From Fallopia convolvulus (Eukaryota > Streptophyta > Magnoliopsida > Caryophyllales > Polygonaceae): a stretch of DNA of 64,000 nucleotides. How positions within the stretch are numbered: position 1 is the stretch's first letter; the number at the start of each line of letters is the position of its first letter. A model generated the notes under the pieces. The model was not told the origin of the DNA. It saw nothing but the letters and a program-made list of their open reading frames with translations, and did no database searches. The position numbers and the translations under genes were made by a program. The stretch spans positions 50,532,438 to 50,596,437 of the forward strand of contig OZ024724.1 in NCBI GenBank assembly GCA_964016875.1, given 5' to 3'. Shown in pieces: positions 37,448 to 48,900 of this stretch.

Positions 37448-38733
37448 ATATACATATATTTTTTTAATGCCTGATGTAGTGATGTATAATAATAATAGTT
37501 AAATTTTTTGCTTAAACTTTAATGTGGATGGAAAAATATAAATGCATGAAGACGAGGGGATAATTATTATTTATACAATGTCGTCCGATATCTAGTCAAT
37601 CGGTTAATCCTCAAGCATAGTATCCAGACGTCTTCCGTTCAACTCCCACGAACAGTGTCTTTCAATAAAAAAATTAATATTTATACAATTATAAGCACTA
37701 GTCAGCGCGAAGGCCGGCGCATGCATGGCTAGTAATTAGCTAGGGAAGGAAGGTGCGTAATTTTTTAGAGCATTGTTTATAAGAATTGAATTAGAGACTT
37801 TTAATTTCGACCAAATAAAATTAGAGACCTCTAAATATTGCTTTGATCGTTTGACTAGATGTTCGAAAATCCGCAAAAATAATGTGGTTTACAAAACGGC
37901 TTCACATACACATACAAATTAATATATCAGCCTAGTTGTATTTTGACAAATCTAATCTCCTTAATAAAATAGGTTTCTTTTTTATATTCTTGCCTTTGAC
38001 TTGCTCAGTTGTCTAGACTGAATACTTAGTGCCCTATTTCGAAATTAAAAGACCCTCCCAATATCATTTCTCCCAATTAGCGTACATATTATTTAAATAC
38101 ATGTTCTTTATTTATCAAGTTAGATATATTAGTAGAACTTTAAATTTAATTAATAAGGTGAAACGCTAATTGCATGCGTCTCTGCCATTTAAATTTATTT
38201 ATCAAGTGTCATGACGTCCGCGTGAAGATCAACCAAGAAGTCTTGCATGAAAATCGGATTGATCATTCTTATTGTGTGATTGAAGTTAAATTTTGATACA
38301 ATATCCGATCGAACCACTCAACCCCCCTGTTAGTAAGTAAATTAAACTTGACCTATAACTTTTGCTAGCTTCTCCGTATTAACTAATCTCATGCCATTTA
38401 ACAGCTGTACGTAAACGTAAGTGGTTGGTTCCCTAGCTTACATTTGAGTTCATTAATAATGGGATTCGATTTGCTTCATTAAATCTGGACATGCATACCT
38501 TAATAGTTTGCTTATTCTTTTCTTAGTTTTTCGTGTAATATGCTCACGGTTGGCTCTTGCTGTGATCCATCATCGCTTCTGTAAAGGCGGATTCTCTTCT
38601 AACTAATCTCCTTTATTCTATATACACTTGAAACTGATCATGAGTATAGTTCTTATGTTTTAAACATTATAATACTTTGTATTAGACCTAGTATATTATT
38701 ATTATTTTATCCTTAGGATTAAAATAATAATAT
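37448..38733. other. Intergenic stretch with a short SINE
   Basis: This is the upstream region of the broken GASA gene, running to the left end of the large Mutator-like element. Apart from the SINE listed separately, only AT-rich DNA is seen. Confidence 0.45.
37562..37689 (+). mobile_element. Short SINE with 18-bp target duplication
   Basis: AATTATTATTTATACAAT at 37562-37579 returns at 37672-37689 with one mismatch. The 92-base body has a tRNA-like front (TCTAGTCAATCGGTTAA) and a B-box-like CCGTTCAACTCCC, and ends in an A run. It is shorter than most plant SINEs, so it may be a tRNA-only or internally deleted copy. Confidence 0.7.
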
Positions 38734-38826
38734 GATTTTTTAAGAAACCACCTTTTAAAATATGAATTTTTTTAAGAAACCATCTTTTAAAATTGTTTTT
38801 AGGTAAAATCACTTTTTATAATATAA
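38734..38826 (+). repeat. Left terminal inverted repeat
   Basis: It reads GATTTTTTAAGAAACCACC and goes on with CTTTTAAAATATG, then CATCTTTTAAAAT, then ATCACTTTTTATAATATAA. Each block has its reverse complement, in order, at 51288-51381. Two AAGAAACCA..CTTTTAAAA units also repeat within the arm. Confidence 0.8.
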
Positions 38827-39234
38827 ACACTCAATTTGAACCACCTTAAGTGATTTTCTAGCGAATTTATATCTAAATTGGACCAAAAAGCCTTTTTAAA
38901 CATATTTAATTTTATTTTCTTTTTGATTATTCATTTGTAAAAAAAGAATTAAATTATTTTGAAAAAAATGTAAGGTGATGTTGTAAAAAAACTACACAAA
39001 ACTTATGTTTTTTAAAAAATATTTAAATTGTTTAATTATTTTGTTTAATGAAATATTAAAAAAAATATAAAATAAATTCAAAAGGGCATTTTTGTCCAAT
39101 TAGGGTAAAATATTGCCCTCAAATAACTTAAGGGGGTTGAAATTGGGTGTTTGTATTATAGAATTAGGATCAGGTACGAATGTTGGCTACAGTGCTTTAT
39201 GTGGACATCTATCAGCCGTTGGATATGTTGTTTC

Positions 39235-42116
39235 TGTAATAACTGCGGTTTTTGAGGATATTTTTGAATTTTTCTCGGATATCCTTTTAACCTTTTTGGT
39301 TCGTTTTAACGCTCAATCCAATATTTTTATTGGAGATTAAATCCTAGAAAACTGTTGGTGATATCCTAAAATCACAAAGAAATGATTTTATGGATCGGTG
39401 TGAATTCTACGATTTTTCAGTGGAAAAAGAATATTTATTGGATAAGCCGTCTTTTTAATTATGTACCGGAAAGGATTTAAAATACGAAACGGAAGCCTTA
39501 AAAATTGAAGGTAGCGTGATAAAATCATGAAAAATTGATTTTATTGGTCTACATAATTTACGGGACGTTTTTCGTTTAGTAAGTTTTTCCATCCGAGGTG
39601 CATAATTTTACCGCTTTAACGCGAGTCCCGTTCCGAGACGGGTTTTGTTTTAAACCGCCTCTCATTTGCTTAGTGGGGAAGGAAAGAAAGAGATAAGATT
39701 TGAGGGGGTGGGGGCTCGTGCCTTCTTCCACAGCATATCTTCAATTGCCTCGTCAAAGTCTAAACAACAAAGAGAAGGACGGAACGACGACTGGCTCGGG
39801 GGAGATGGAATCCGAATTCTTCACCGCCGGCTGTCTCCTCAGCCCATCATCATCATCATCATCATCTACTTCCTTGCTAAAAAGTGATGCGTGGCTGCTG
39901 TTAGAAGAAAACAGGACCGGGGAAAGAATCAGGCGGAACGACGACGAACTCGGGGACTCCTACACCGCCGGCAATCGTTCCCGCCACTTCCCAGCCACCT
40001 TCCACCTCTTCTTCTTGCTTTGTTGCTGCTGTAAGGAAGGAGCCGAACCAGCGAAGAGAATCATGGAGGAGCGGCTGGCTCGGGAGAAAGAAGACATCAC
40101 CGCCGGTCACTTTTCGACCACGCCGCGCGACGTCGCCGGCGATCGGTAGCTTGTCCGACCACCACCAATGGCAAGGGCTGCTGTCGGGCAATGCCCAGCC
40201 ACCCTCGGGCTCGGGGATCGAGCCATGATCGAGCCACACGAGCCATGGGCTCGAGTGAAGGTATATACGATCGAAATTAATTAGCGGTTTGATTGCGGAG
40301 CCACCGCAAGGGCCTTTCGGTGCCGCTTTGCTAATTAAACTTATGATTTTTATGATCTTGACGTTAATACGGTTCTACAGGTTCGAACCGCTCGTGAAAC
40401 GGACGTCTGGATCTTCCGTTATAGCGAAAACAAGTTTTGGATACCGATTGTCAGGTAAAGGACTTCGGATAATTACTTGGGATTCGTCGTTAATCCATTT
40501 GAGCTGAAATTTGGTAATCTTTTAGAATTGTTGCTGATGAACAATTTTTATTTAGAAAATTGTTTCAAAAGAGAAGCGGATAATTAGTTATAATTCCGCC
40601 AAGATGGCTCCTTGAAGCATGATAACTAAGGATTTATTATATATCGATATTCGGAAAGTAAATCGTTTATCGATTAGGAAGTTGTAGGAGTTGAGAATAC
40701 AACTAAGAAGTATTTCTGTGAGCTCGTTGCTGAGAAATCCTTTGGTTATATTTGTCAGAAGGATGATACAGATTACTGTTGGAATTGCTAAGGACGTCGA
40801 GCACGCCTTATAAGGCAAGTGGACGATTCTCTCGTGTGTTATTGTTATTAAATGAGGAATTGGATCTCATTTAATATTTGCGTTGGGAACAACTTGTATG
40901 ATTAATAAAATATGATAGCTCGTTATATTTGTTAGAAATAATGACCATGTTGTTTATTCAGTTTCGCGTTAGAACTGGATTTAGGTCCGTTATGTGTGAC
41001 CTTGTTTGTTGTCTCATGCTGAGACATTATTGTGAAGTAAGTAGTTTTTCAGGGGTAGGAGCCGAGTCTCCGATGACCTCTTTATAACACAGTCTATGTT
41101 GGGAGGTTTAGCTCGTTACTATCATATCCCAACATTCGGGTCATGACTCATACCTCACTCAACGCTGGAAGAGGTGTTTATGCACTCTAGCTAAGTGCAA
41201 ATTGGTACTAGGTGTTCGTCAATGATCATGGATTTCATCCCTCTCATCTTGACATCTCTATGTACAGGTGGATTCTCTGCGGTTTTAGCCGCTTAAAAGT
41301 TACCAACATGTTTGTGAAAAGTTCTGAAAGTAATAAATATAAGTGCGTTAGGCACATTAATGTACCCGAATGGTTAGTCTATTCGATAACCATTCTTGCT
41401 TCCGGTTATGAATGATTCTTAATCAAACTTTGATTAAGTTAATCTAAATAGTCGATGGAGGCTTTTCAAAATGTTATGTGATGAATATGAGTTCCCAACA
41501 ATTGTTTATGCTTCTTAAAGAAACCACAAGCGGTGGTGTTCTCTCTCTTGATTATGCGAGCCTCTTTCTTATTCTCTATAAGACTGCTAACTGTTGGATC
41601 ATAATCCAAGCCTATTCGGATTTTGGATGCCAATATGTTTAGTTACAACCATAAGAACCAAGTTAGTTTCTCCGCTTGCTAGTCTATCATTAGACTAACC
41701 CGTCCATTTTCTTCTCTTTTATTTGGTTGGCTGGTGTCCACCGTTGGTTTACGATACATCAGGTTCTTCTTGGAAGTTGATTCAAGAGGCGGATTCAGAT
41801 GTTTGAAGCTCCAGAAGTTGAAGAAAGATTTTCAATAGTTATACTTGAGTGAAGATCATGGTTGAACTACTTCAAGTGAAGCTGAGTTTCAGAAATAAGA
41901 GCTTATGGAAGACTGTATGAAGATTTTGTTTAAATAGAAGGTTGTGCTATTTATTTAATCTTTTTGGATTAAGGTTTGTATAAGACCAATTGTATTTATT
42001 CCGCTGTAATGTTTGTTTTAGTTTGTTCAGTCAGTTTAAAGCCTTGGGTAGCTTCGGTTTAGTCTTAATCGAGGTTACTGGCGGTAATACCTCCAGGGTA
42101 GGAAGGGGGTGTTACA
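39235..42116 (+). mobile_element. Large solo LTR (Ty3/gypsy-like), 2882 bp, TSD GTTTC
   Basis: It begins TGTAATAACTGCGG and ends GGAAGGGGGTGTTACA, so the tips are TGTAA/TTACA. GTTTC flanks both sides (39230-39234 and 42117-42121). TGTAAYA...TGTTACA tips are common in Tekay/Del-type gypsy LTRs. It interrupts the Mutator-like element between its left arm and the transposase leader. No gag-pol is present; ORFs at 39666-40150 are non-coding by any recognised family. Confidence 0.85.
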
Positions 42117-42353
42117 GTTTCAATGGTCACGATTGCCTCCACACGTTTAAGTGAGTTTTAATCAAAGTAATACACGGAGGGGTATTCTTGTCTTTTTGCG
42201 TTTCTGCTATCTCGTTCCTTACGCTCGATCAAAACCTTTCTTCACGCTCGATTCCGAAAAGTTGAGCCTTTCAATTAATCTGGTTTGAATCACAGCCTTT
42301 GCCTTCTTATTCCTCGTGTTTCCTCTCTGGTTTCTCTCCAACATTTGCTGACA

Positions 42354-45282
42354 ATGGATTTAGGTAAGTTTGATTGTTGTTCTAGCGAGAAATCGATGCA
42401 CAATTTTTTCCAATTTCATGTGTTTGTATGATTGGACTTGTTTCTCCCTTCAAGTTTTGAAGAATGTATTGTGTTATTCTCCATTCAATTGTTGTTTACT
42501 TCGACTCGGCTTTTTTTTTATCTTGTGTACTCGATGTGGCATTTCAAAGCTCAGAATATTTGTTGTTTGTATATGTGTGAATATCAAATTTATTGTGCTC
42601 GATGAACCCTATTGTTTTCATGTCATGCACCTAAATATTTACAATTATGAACCATGAAGTCAACCGTATATGTGCATCTTATTATGCCACCAACTTTATG
42701 AATTTGTGTTGGCAAAATTATAATTAAGATGATGTGTGTCTTGCATTTTGTAGGTTATTCGTCAAGCTTGGAGTTGCATTAGTGATGGAGTTGCATTGGT
42801 TGATCCAAAAGCTAGTGATGATTATATTGTTCAGTTTTCTCAAGATTGTTCATATTATGTGCCGCGTTGCCCAGATGAGTTAAAACCAGTTGAAGGCAAG
42901 CATTTTATGACATTGGATGAAGGTATTGGATTTTATATGATGTATGCCTCTGTTTGTGGTTTTGTTGTTCGTCTTGGTTCTTCTCGTGTTGACACAAAAG
43001 ATAATACTGTACTTTACAAGCATTTGTTGTGTAACCGAGAAGGTTTTAAAGAAGGGAAAAACAATACGAGTAAACGTTTAAGACCTTCAATTGGGGTTGT
43101 TTGTGAAACCCATATTATTTTGAAATTTGTCGGCATGTTGGGTTATGTTGTCCAGACCTTTGTAACTCACATCCTCTTGTAACTGGAAAGGACAAGCAGT
43201 TCATGGAGTCACATAGGAAGCTTGATATTGGGCATAAGAAATTTATTTTGAGTTGTGAGAAAGCTAATATCGGGCCAATGGAGAGCCATAAGATATACAA
43301 AGAACTTGGGTGAGGAGCCCAGTCGGGCTGGTTGGGCCTTGGGGGAAGAACCCCGAGGTCACCGGTTCAACACCCACCGGTGACGAAACCAAAAATATTA
43401 ATTTTTCTAGAACTGTATCAGTTCTCACCCGTTTAAGAGTGCTCTAGGCTAGTCCAAGTAGTACTTGGACTATCCTAAATCTTACCGGATCAAAAAAATA
43501 TACAAAGAACTTGTTGGAGGATACGAAAATGTTGGTGAATCTGCTATTGATTTTAAGAACCACAAACGTGATTTGATGGCTTACATTAATGGGTCTAATG
43601 CTCAAATGGTGATTGATAGAGTTTAAAAAAAAAAGGAGTTATGTGATGCATTCTACTTTGCTTATGATGTTGACTCTTTGGACGGGTTAACAAACCTCTT
43701 TTGGGGTGATCCTATTTCATGCAAGAACTTCTCATATTTTGGAGAATTTGTCTCTTTTGATGAGACATATAGGACCAACAGGTATCTCATTAGTTTATGA
43801 ACCGTTTCTTGTAATCTGTTGAACCTATATATTAACTCAAGAAATATTATCATATATTATGAACTGTTATCATGTCACAAGTATTGTATGGTTTTTGCAC
43901 CTTTTACTGGCATTGATTGTCACAAAAAATGTGTTACATTAGAAGCCGGTTTATTGTTGAAGGAAGACATAGAGTCTTATATTTGGTTGTTTAAGCATTT
44001 TAAGCGAGCTATGTCACATGATCCAAGTATTCTGGTTACTGATCAAGATGTTGCCATGAAAGTTGCTATTGAGAAGGTTTTTCCTCAAACTCGTCATCGG
44101 CTTTGCATGTGGCATATTATGATGAAGGTGCCTGGGAAGATAAAAACTAAAGAGCATGATGTTGATGAGTTTAGGATGAAGCTCAATTGTGTAGTCTGGA
44201 GTCATCAGATTGAACCAGCTGAGTTTGAGTCTAGATGGATGGAATTGGTTAGCCATCTTTCCTCTAAAAATAGACGATCGTTTGATGGCATGTTTTCCCT
44301 TCGACGTTTTTGGATCCCAGCTTATTTTAGGGATGAAATGTTCGATGGTTTAGTCAGGACTACCTCTATTTCTGAGGTTGAGAATAAGCTCTTTGGCCAT
44401 TTTACGGACAGATATTTTAGGCTGTTTGAGTTGGTGATGCATTTTGAGACTGCCTTGGATTCTCAAAGACACACTCAATCGAAGCTGAATCATGATTTTG
44501 CTCACATGGTTCCTGATTTGAAAACATCTTTAAAGTTGGAGTGTCAAGCAGCTGAAGTTTACACACTTTCTATTTTTCATGAGGTTCAAAAAGAGATCTT
44601 TGTTGCATGCTACTCTTGTTGTATTGAGTCATCGACTACACAAAGTGGAAGCAAAATTTTTGGTATAAAGGAGGATGGGCTGAATGAAGTGCAAGTTGTT
44701 CACAATTTGTTGAACAATGATGTTATATGTGGGTGCAGAATGTTTCAAAGGATCGGGCTACCTTGTCGTCACATGTTTGTGGTTTTTAAGAATCTTGGCA
44801 TGGAAAAGATTCCTGAAAAGCTCATCCTTTCACGTTGGACAAAGGCTGCAACAATTAGACCGGTTTTTAGCATTGATGGTACAATTGTTGATCAGTGTGC
44901 TGCTATTGAGGAGAGACAAGGCTTAACAAGTTCAGTGATCTTAGATTTCTATAGTTGCTTGGGCAGTTTAGAAGATCATCCTAAACACTTACATGAGTTC
45001 TCCCGTGTCATTAGGGAGCAAAAAGATTTACCCTTGTCTGGTTGTGGTTCTTCCTACAGTGAGAAATCTATGAATGCTAGAAGCGTGGAATTGTTAGCTG
45101 GAATTAGTGTTCCAAGCGAGGTACATATCCAACAACCTGAACAAGCAAAGAACAAGGGTTCTGTAAGGCGTATAATGGGTGGAAGGGAAAAATCAATGTC
45201 ATCAAGCACTGCTGGAAAAAGTCGTTGCGGAAAATGTGGGAAAACAGACGGTCATAATAGTCGCATTTGTGCTGGGAAGTAA
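42354..45282 (+). pseudogene. FAR1/FHY3-like Mutator transposase, broken
   Basis: This would encode the DNA-cutting enzyme of the element. A tiny start exon ATGGATTTAG|GTAAGT (42354) may be followed by an intron to GTAG at 42753. The frame from 42754 shows a FAR1 DNA-binding domain (EGKHFMTLDEGIGFYMMYA). It shifts near 43160, is split by a SINE at 43309-43497, has a stop at 43624 before an A run, and changes frame again around an intron-like piece at 43784-43890. The long open part to 45282 carries catalytic aspartates in SFDETYRT and ILVTDQDVAMK, a SWIM zinc finger (CGCRMFQRIGLPCRHM) and a C-terminal zinc knuckle (CGKCGKTDGHNSRIC). The fold is plainly that of MULE transposases, but this copy cannot make the whole protein. 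Confidence 0.88.
43293..43513 (+). mobile_element. SINE inserted in the transposase coding region, 16-bp TSD
   Basis: ATATACAAAGAACTTG at 43293-43308 is repeated at 43498-43513. The body between has a tRNA-like front with AGTCGGGCTGGTTGGGCC and a B-box-like CACCGGTTCAACACCC, and ends in an A run. Removing it restores the frame from ..KIYKEL to VGGYENVGE. It is a different SINE family from the one at 12.75 kb, judging by the body sequence. Confidence 0.9.
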
Positions 45283-45420
45283 ACTGCTTTGTGTGTTCCA
45301 AGAATGGAAGTTTTTATTCATTTGGCTATTTATCTTTTTAGTGCTTCTTGTTTGTGTGTTCCAAGTAAACTGCTTCTTGAATGTTTGGAAAAGGCACTGA
45401 TTGTTTTTATACATTTTAGT

Positions 45421-45780
45421 GTTCAATGAACCGTTTGTTTAATATGCATGAACCTGAACGTTTAACACAATGAACCTGTAAAATACCTGAATGCAAAAAT
45501 AGATTTCACATTTTTTAATATGCATGAACTGTATGTTTAATATGCATGAACCTACACGTTTAACACAATGAACCTTTGAAATACCTGAATGCAAAATAGA
45601 TTTCACATTTTTTAATATGCATGAACCGTTTGTTTAATATGCATGAACCTGTGAAATACCTAATGCAAAACATAACTCCTTAAAAATGGCATTCAAATTG
45701 AACCTACACGTTGAACACAATGAACTATACGGTTAATATTCATGAACCCATACATTCAACTGAACCATAGTCATCAAAAT
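45421..45780. repeat. Minisatellite of about 97 bp with TGAACC words
   Basis: Between the 3' ends of the transposase and the Ulp1-like gene, units starting AACCTGAACGTTTAACACAA (45451), AACCTACACGTTTAACACAA (45549) and AACCTGTGAAATACC (45645) follow each other. Each contains TTTAATATGCATGAACC. This is the densest cluster of the TGAACC word that marks the introns of the element. Confidence 0.75.
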
Positions 45781-45929
45781 CCTACTGTATTTTCCAAACA
45801 CTTAGCCATAGTCATCAACCATAGTCATCAAAACACTTAGCCATAAACTGTTGTCCATACCTAAAACAAAAGTACCACTACCTAGTAATAGTCTAGTTGT
45901 CCAATCCTACTAAATCATCTAATTACATT

Positions 45930-48900
45930 TTATTTCTTCTGTTTTCCAATCTTGATCTTGAATTTATTCCATTGTTCCATTGTTTCCATCTTCAATTCAT
46001 TAACATTTGAGGTGATGATTGCATGGATATACTTCCCCCTTAGATTTTCAATGCTCTTTTGTGCAGTTTTCTTTGTCAGATCAATTTCCCATTCTCCAAC
46101 AGTTGACCCCATATATGTCTCCATATGTCTCATGGTGAAAATTCCCGAATTTGCGTTTTCACCAGAGTTCGCCCATGGGATATGAACCGATGTTATGTCC
46201 TTCACTCCGTCCTTGATTTTGTTCTTCCTTACATTCAGTAAGTTGATTCCTAGATAGTTTACCATCATTGCCCTCTAGAAAATTTGAATTACAAAGAACC
46301 ATTATAGTAGTTATCTATGAACCATTACATAATTAGTTATGAACTTCTGATTTAATACATAAGCATCTTAACTAACCAGCTGGTTTGGAGTTTCTTTGTA
46401 GCGTTTTTGGATTGTGTCTTCACTCCTCACATTATCCAGTATTTCAACCGCTGGGTTCTTCACGTTGAAGTTCATGACATAGTAGTGGTCATCTTGTGCT
46501 TGGACTGGGATCACAATCTACAAAATCATAAATATATGTTAGTTTTTCTTTTTAATGTAATCAAGTGTATCTAAGCGTCAAGTTTTTGCATTGTTATAGC
46601 TTAATTTACCATATCAATATCATTTGCTTTCCGTCGTGGTACAACTTCAACAACTTCTTTTAGGCCTACTGCAAAATCACCCTTGGTCATCTCATCTCCC
46701 TATAAGATTGCAAAGAAAAGCACGTTAGAGATTTTATTTTTATGGATATTTAAAATTAATTGAGGTTTATACACATACCTTTTTAAATACATTACCAAAT
46801 AGTCGTTCGGGCTTTGTTTTGCATTTCAATCTTTCTAGTCCATTCAGGTGCTTTGCCCATGCTTCAATGACTTTAGGATTTGGATCAACATCCATAGCTG
46901 AGAGGTTGACTCTAAGAAGCTCTAGCCCTTTGTACTTGAACATCTTCTCCTGTTCAGTATTATAACAAGAACCATCAATAATTATTTGAAGTACAAATAC
47001 CAAATCTTCAGAATTTTACTTTAGATATTTTAGCTCTTACTTTGTATCTTCAGTGCTTTCTATCACATATTTCCAAACTGTTTTTTGCTCTTCATTCTAC
47101 TTTTCACTGATGCTGATTATTCTTAAGTAAAAGGGACTTCTCGTGGTGTCATCGGGTTTGGTGATTCTTTTTCCATGCTCTTCTTTACCAGATTTGTCCT
47201 TCGATGGCTCTGCTATTTTTGCCACCTTCCTTCCCTTCTTATGTTCAAGTTTAAATATATGTATTAAGAATTGAAAAAGTTAATTATTATGAACCTCAAG
47301 AAATGTATAACATGAACTGATAAGACAAGTTTTATGAACTTACACATAATAAACTAACCTTCTTGTTGTCAGTGACCTTCTTTGTTGTCTCCTCTGTAGG
47401 TTTATCTGGTTCATCCTTATGAGGCTCAATAAGTACTTCTTCATTTTGTTTTTCAGCTTCATTGATGGCTTCGTTGTTTGCTTCTGATTCAACAACCTCT
47501 GGGCTGATTTCTTGTGTCAACAGCCTAAATGTTGGTGGTGTGAGATCAAAGCTAACCTTCCTTTGCTCTTTTCCAGCCTTATTAGCTTGATCAAAGCTAA
47601 TTGTGTCTGCTTCCTTTCCAGCTTCAACTCCCTCTTTGTTGTTGCTTGCATTCACTTCATTGTTCTCCTCTCCCACTTCATTGTTGCAATTGAAGTCAAC
47701 AATCTTCTTAGCTTTCTCAACTTTCTCTGATGCATTTTCAACTTCTTGTAAGATCTACAACAACTTCGGGTCTGACCATATTGAGTGCTGAGAATGCTCC
47801 CAATCTTCCATAAAATCATTTGCGGGTGGGCTTTCATTGTTTGATGTGCTAATCCACGCTTTTGCGTTATTCATCATCGTTTGAAGTGTTTGATCAACCT
47901 TGAATTGTATTGGGATCATTTCAACAGCATCAGCCAGATCTACTATTGCATGAGCCAATCTCATCTTTCTCTCAGTAAACAATTGAACGCAATCCTGCAT
48001 TATAATCCATGCATGTTCAAAACAGAATGTGTAAATTGAATTAAGATGTTCATGAACCAAAACGTATATTCTAATGAACCACATCATATGAAATCGTGCA
48101 CCTACTTAACAAAGATATTCTAATTAAGAACCAAACATTATGTTCTAATGAACCGTATCATGATCCAAACTTCTATGTGCTCATGAACTAGAATTTGTAA
48201 GCTCCAAGTCTAACCAGATTTAACAAGCACAATTATAAATTTTTTGAACCAAACGTTTGATAATCATGAACCTAAGCATTCAATAACATCAACTTATGTA
48301 TTTTTTTTGTGTATTGATGCATGAGCTTTTTCTTTTAATGTTTTCATACCTGCAATGTTTTTGGTATTCTCCTCTCTTCTGTTGTTTCTTTTTGCTTTTC
48401 CTTCTCCATGGTATCTTAATGTATTTGGGAGGGTCCTTCTCCTCCATTTGTTGGTTCATCCAACCTTGCAAGTATGCGACCCAAACCAAATCCTCCAATA
48501 TCAACCGCTTCTTCATTCTTTCTGCTTGTTAATCGGTCTTCACCCCAGTTTAAGAAGATAGGAAAGGACCTTGGGTTTTCCTTGCCTATAATGCTTACTT
48601 TATCCACATAGCAGAGTTGCATAAAAATGAAAATATAGTATGAGGTTATTATAACAGAAATTAAAGTAATGTTAAATAAGTAAAACAAGTGATGATAAGT
48701 GATGATAAACAAGTGATGATAAGACAAGTGATGATAAAATAAGTGATGATAAGAGTGTACTTACAATTAGGACGAGGATTGGCCCTTTCAAGAACCCTTT
48801 CTTGTTTGATTTCCAGTCTCTCTTTGTTGCAATCAAACTCTTGAAAACAAAATCACACCAATTCATTTGTGGTATGTCCTCAACATTTTCTACTATAAAC

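Noticed and set aside
39666..40239. Overlapping ORFs of 73, 149 and 112 codons
   Set aside because: They lie inside a solo LTR with perfect borders, are GC-rich with repeats, and match no family; chance frames in LTR sequence.
48689..48752. CRISPR-like short repeats (AAGTGATGATA)
   Set aside because: A simple microsatellite without spacers, in a plant transposon intron.
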